13,901 bases of DNA from Phycisphaerae bacterium (GTDB lineage Bacteria; Planctomycetota; Phycisphaerae; UBA1845; PWPN01), in contig PWPN01000065.1 of assembly GCA_003557125.1 (NCBI GenBank), positions 1 to 13,901 of the forward strand, read 5' to 3'. The notes beneath the pieces are model-generated. The model did no database searches. It saw only the letters and a program-made list of their open reading frames with translations, and had not been told where the DNA came from. The stretch's first letter is position 1. Each line of letters opens with the position of its first letter. A program made the translations under genes and the position numbers. Positions 13,728 through 13,901 of the stretch are shown here, one piece after another.

Positions 13728-13901
13728 ATGAAAACCAACAAACTGACGCACATGCTGCCCGCTCTGGTGCTCGGCGCGACCATCGCCCATGCCGCGGAGC
13801 CCGTGGACATGGCCAAGCGCGCGGAAGATCTCAAAAACCTCAGATGGGGCATGTTCATCTGCTGGAGTTTTTCGACGTTCTCCGGTCAGGAATGGACGCG
13901 C
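13728..13901 (+). CDS. Alpha-L-fucosidase-like secreted glycosidase, GH29 type (3' partial)
   Basis: The first 58 codons of a gene run off the window. ATG 13728 is preceded by AGGGGGA (13713-13719) at eight bases. Residues 1-22 form a Sec signal peptide (Lys-rich start, hydrophobic core, probable cut after AHA), so the product is exported. The motif LRWGMFICWSFSTFSGQEW corresponds to the first beta strand of GH29 fucosidases, where RFGMFIHWG or WGMFVCWSFSTFSGKEW is usual; this is my recall, not a search result. Catalytic residues would lie beyond the edge. It seems to be a separate unit concerned with polysaccharide breakdown, unrelated to the metal locus. Confidence 0.75.
   Translation, partial: MKTNKLTHMLPALVLGATIAHAAEPVDMAKRAEDLKNLRWGMFICWSFSTFSGQEWTR

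Overview
The window (about 13.9 kb, GC-rich) looks like a chromosomal piece of a Planctomycetota-type bacterium, plausibly Phycisphaerae-like. The signs are a PEP-CTERM sorting tail at the left edge, an ECF sigma/anti-sigma pair of a kind common in that phylum, a very long heavy-metal RND pump with an unusual adaptor, and the start of a secreted GH29-type glycosidase at the right edge. The taxonomic call is an inference from family recall. No rRNA, tRNA, CRISPR array, transposase or phage gene was seen.

Layout: (1) 1-108, end of a PEP-CTERM protein, followed by a good intrinsic terminator. (2) 286-1634, minus strand, an ECF sigma factor and its membrane anti-sigma factor, overlapping by 13 bases. 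(3) 1635-2262, a divergent regulatory region with promoters, a perfect 10-bp inverted repeat and smaller dyads. (4) 2263-13504, plus strand: an outer-membrane lipoprotein factor (TolC/CusC type), cysK, a cystathionine gamma-synthase/lyase family gene, a CusB-like adaptor and a CusA-like pump. (5) 13728-13901, start of an alpha-L-fucosidase-like gene behind its own candidate promoter.

The main discovery is a repeated promoter signature, GGAACG-N16-CGTT, found exactly three times with identical spacing. One copy lies directly in front of the sigma gene (minus strand, 1642-1667), one in front of the outer-membrane factor (2036-2061) and one in front of the adaptor-pump pair (6149-6174). It has the shape of an ECF promoter (GGAAC -35, CGT -10). 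The simplest reading is that the local sigma factor activates itself and both halves of a split tripartite metal-efflux system, with the anti-sigma factor as periplasmic sensor.

The pump parts carry copper/silver-type signatures: a Met-rich loop in the outer-membrane factor, two heavy-metal-binding (HMBD-like) modules and two near-identical DUF3347-like modules in the adaptor, and an HME-RND pump. The pump has extra membrane helices and altered relay and metal-site residues. Two sulfur amino-acid genes sit between the efflux halves, each preceded by a leader with RNA-structure potential. The leader of the second one shows a competing fold that ends in a terminator-like hairpin. The working model is a metal-stress locus that couples export to cysteine/cystathionine metabolism. 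Substrate and regulation are inferred, not shown.
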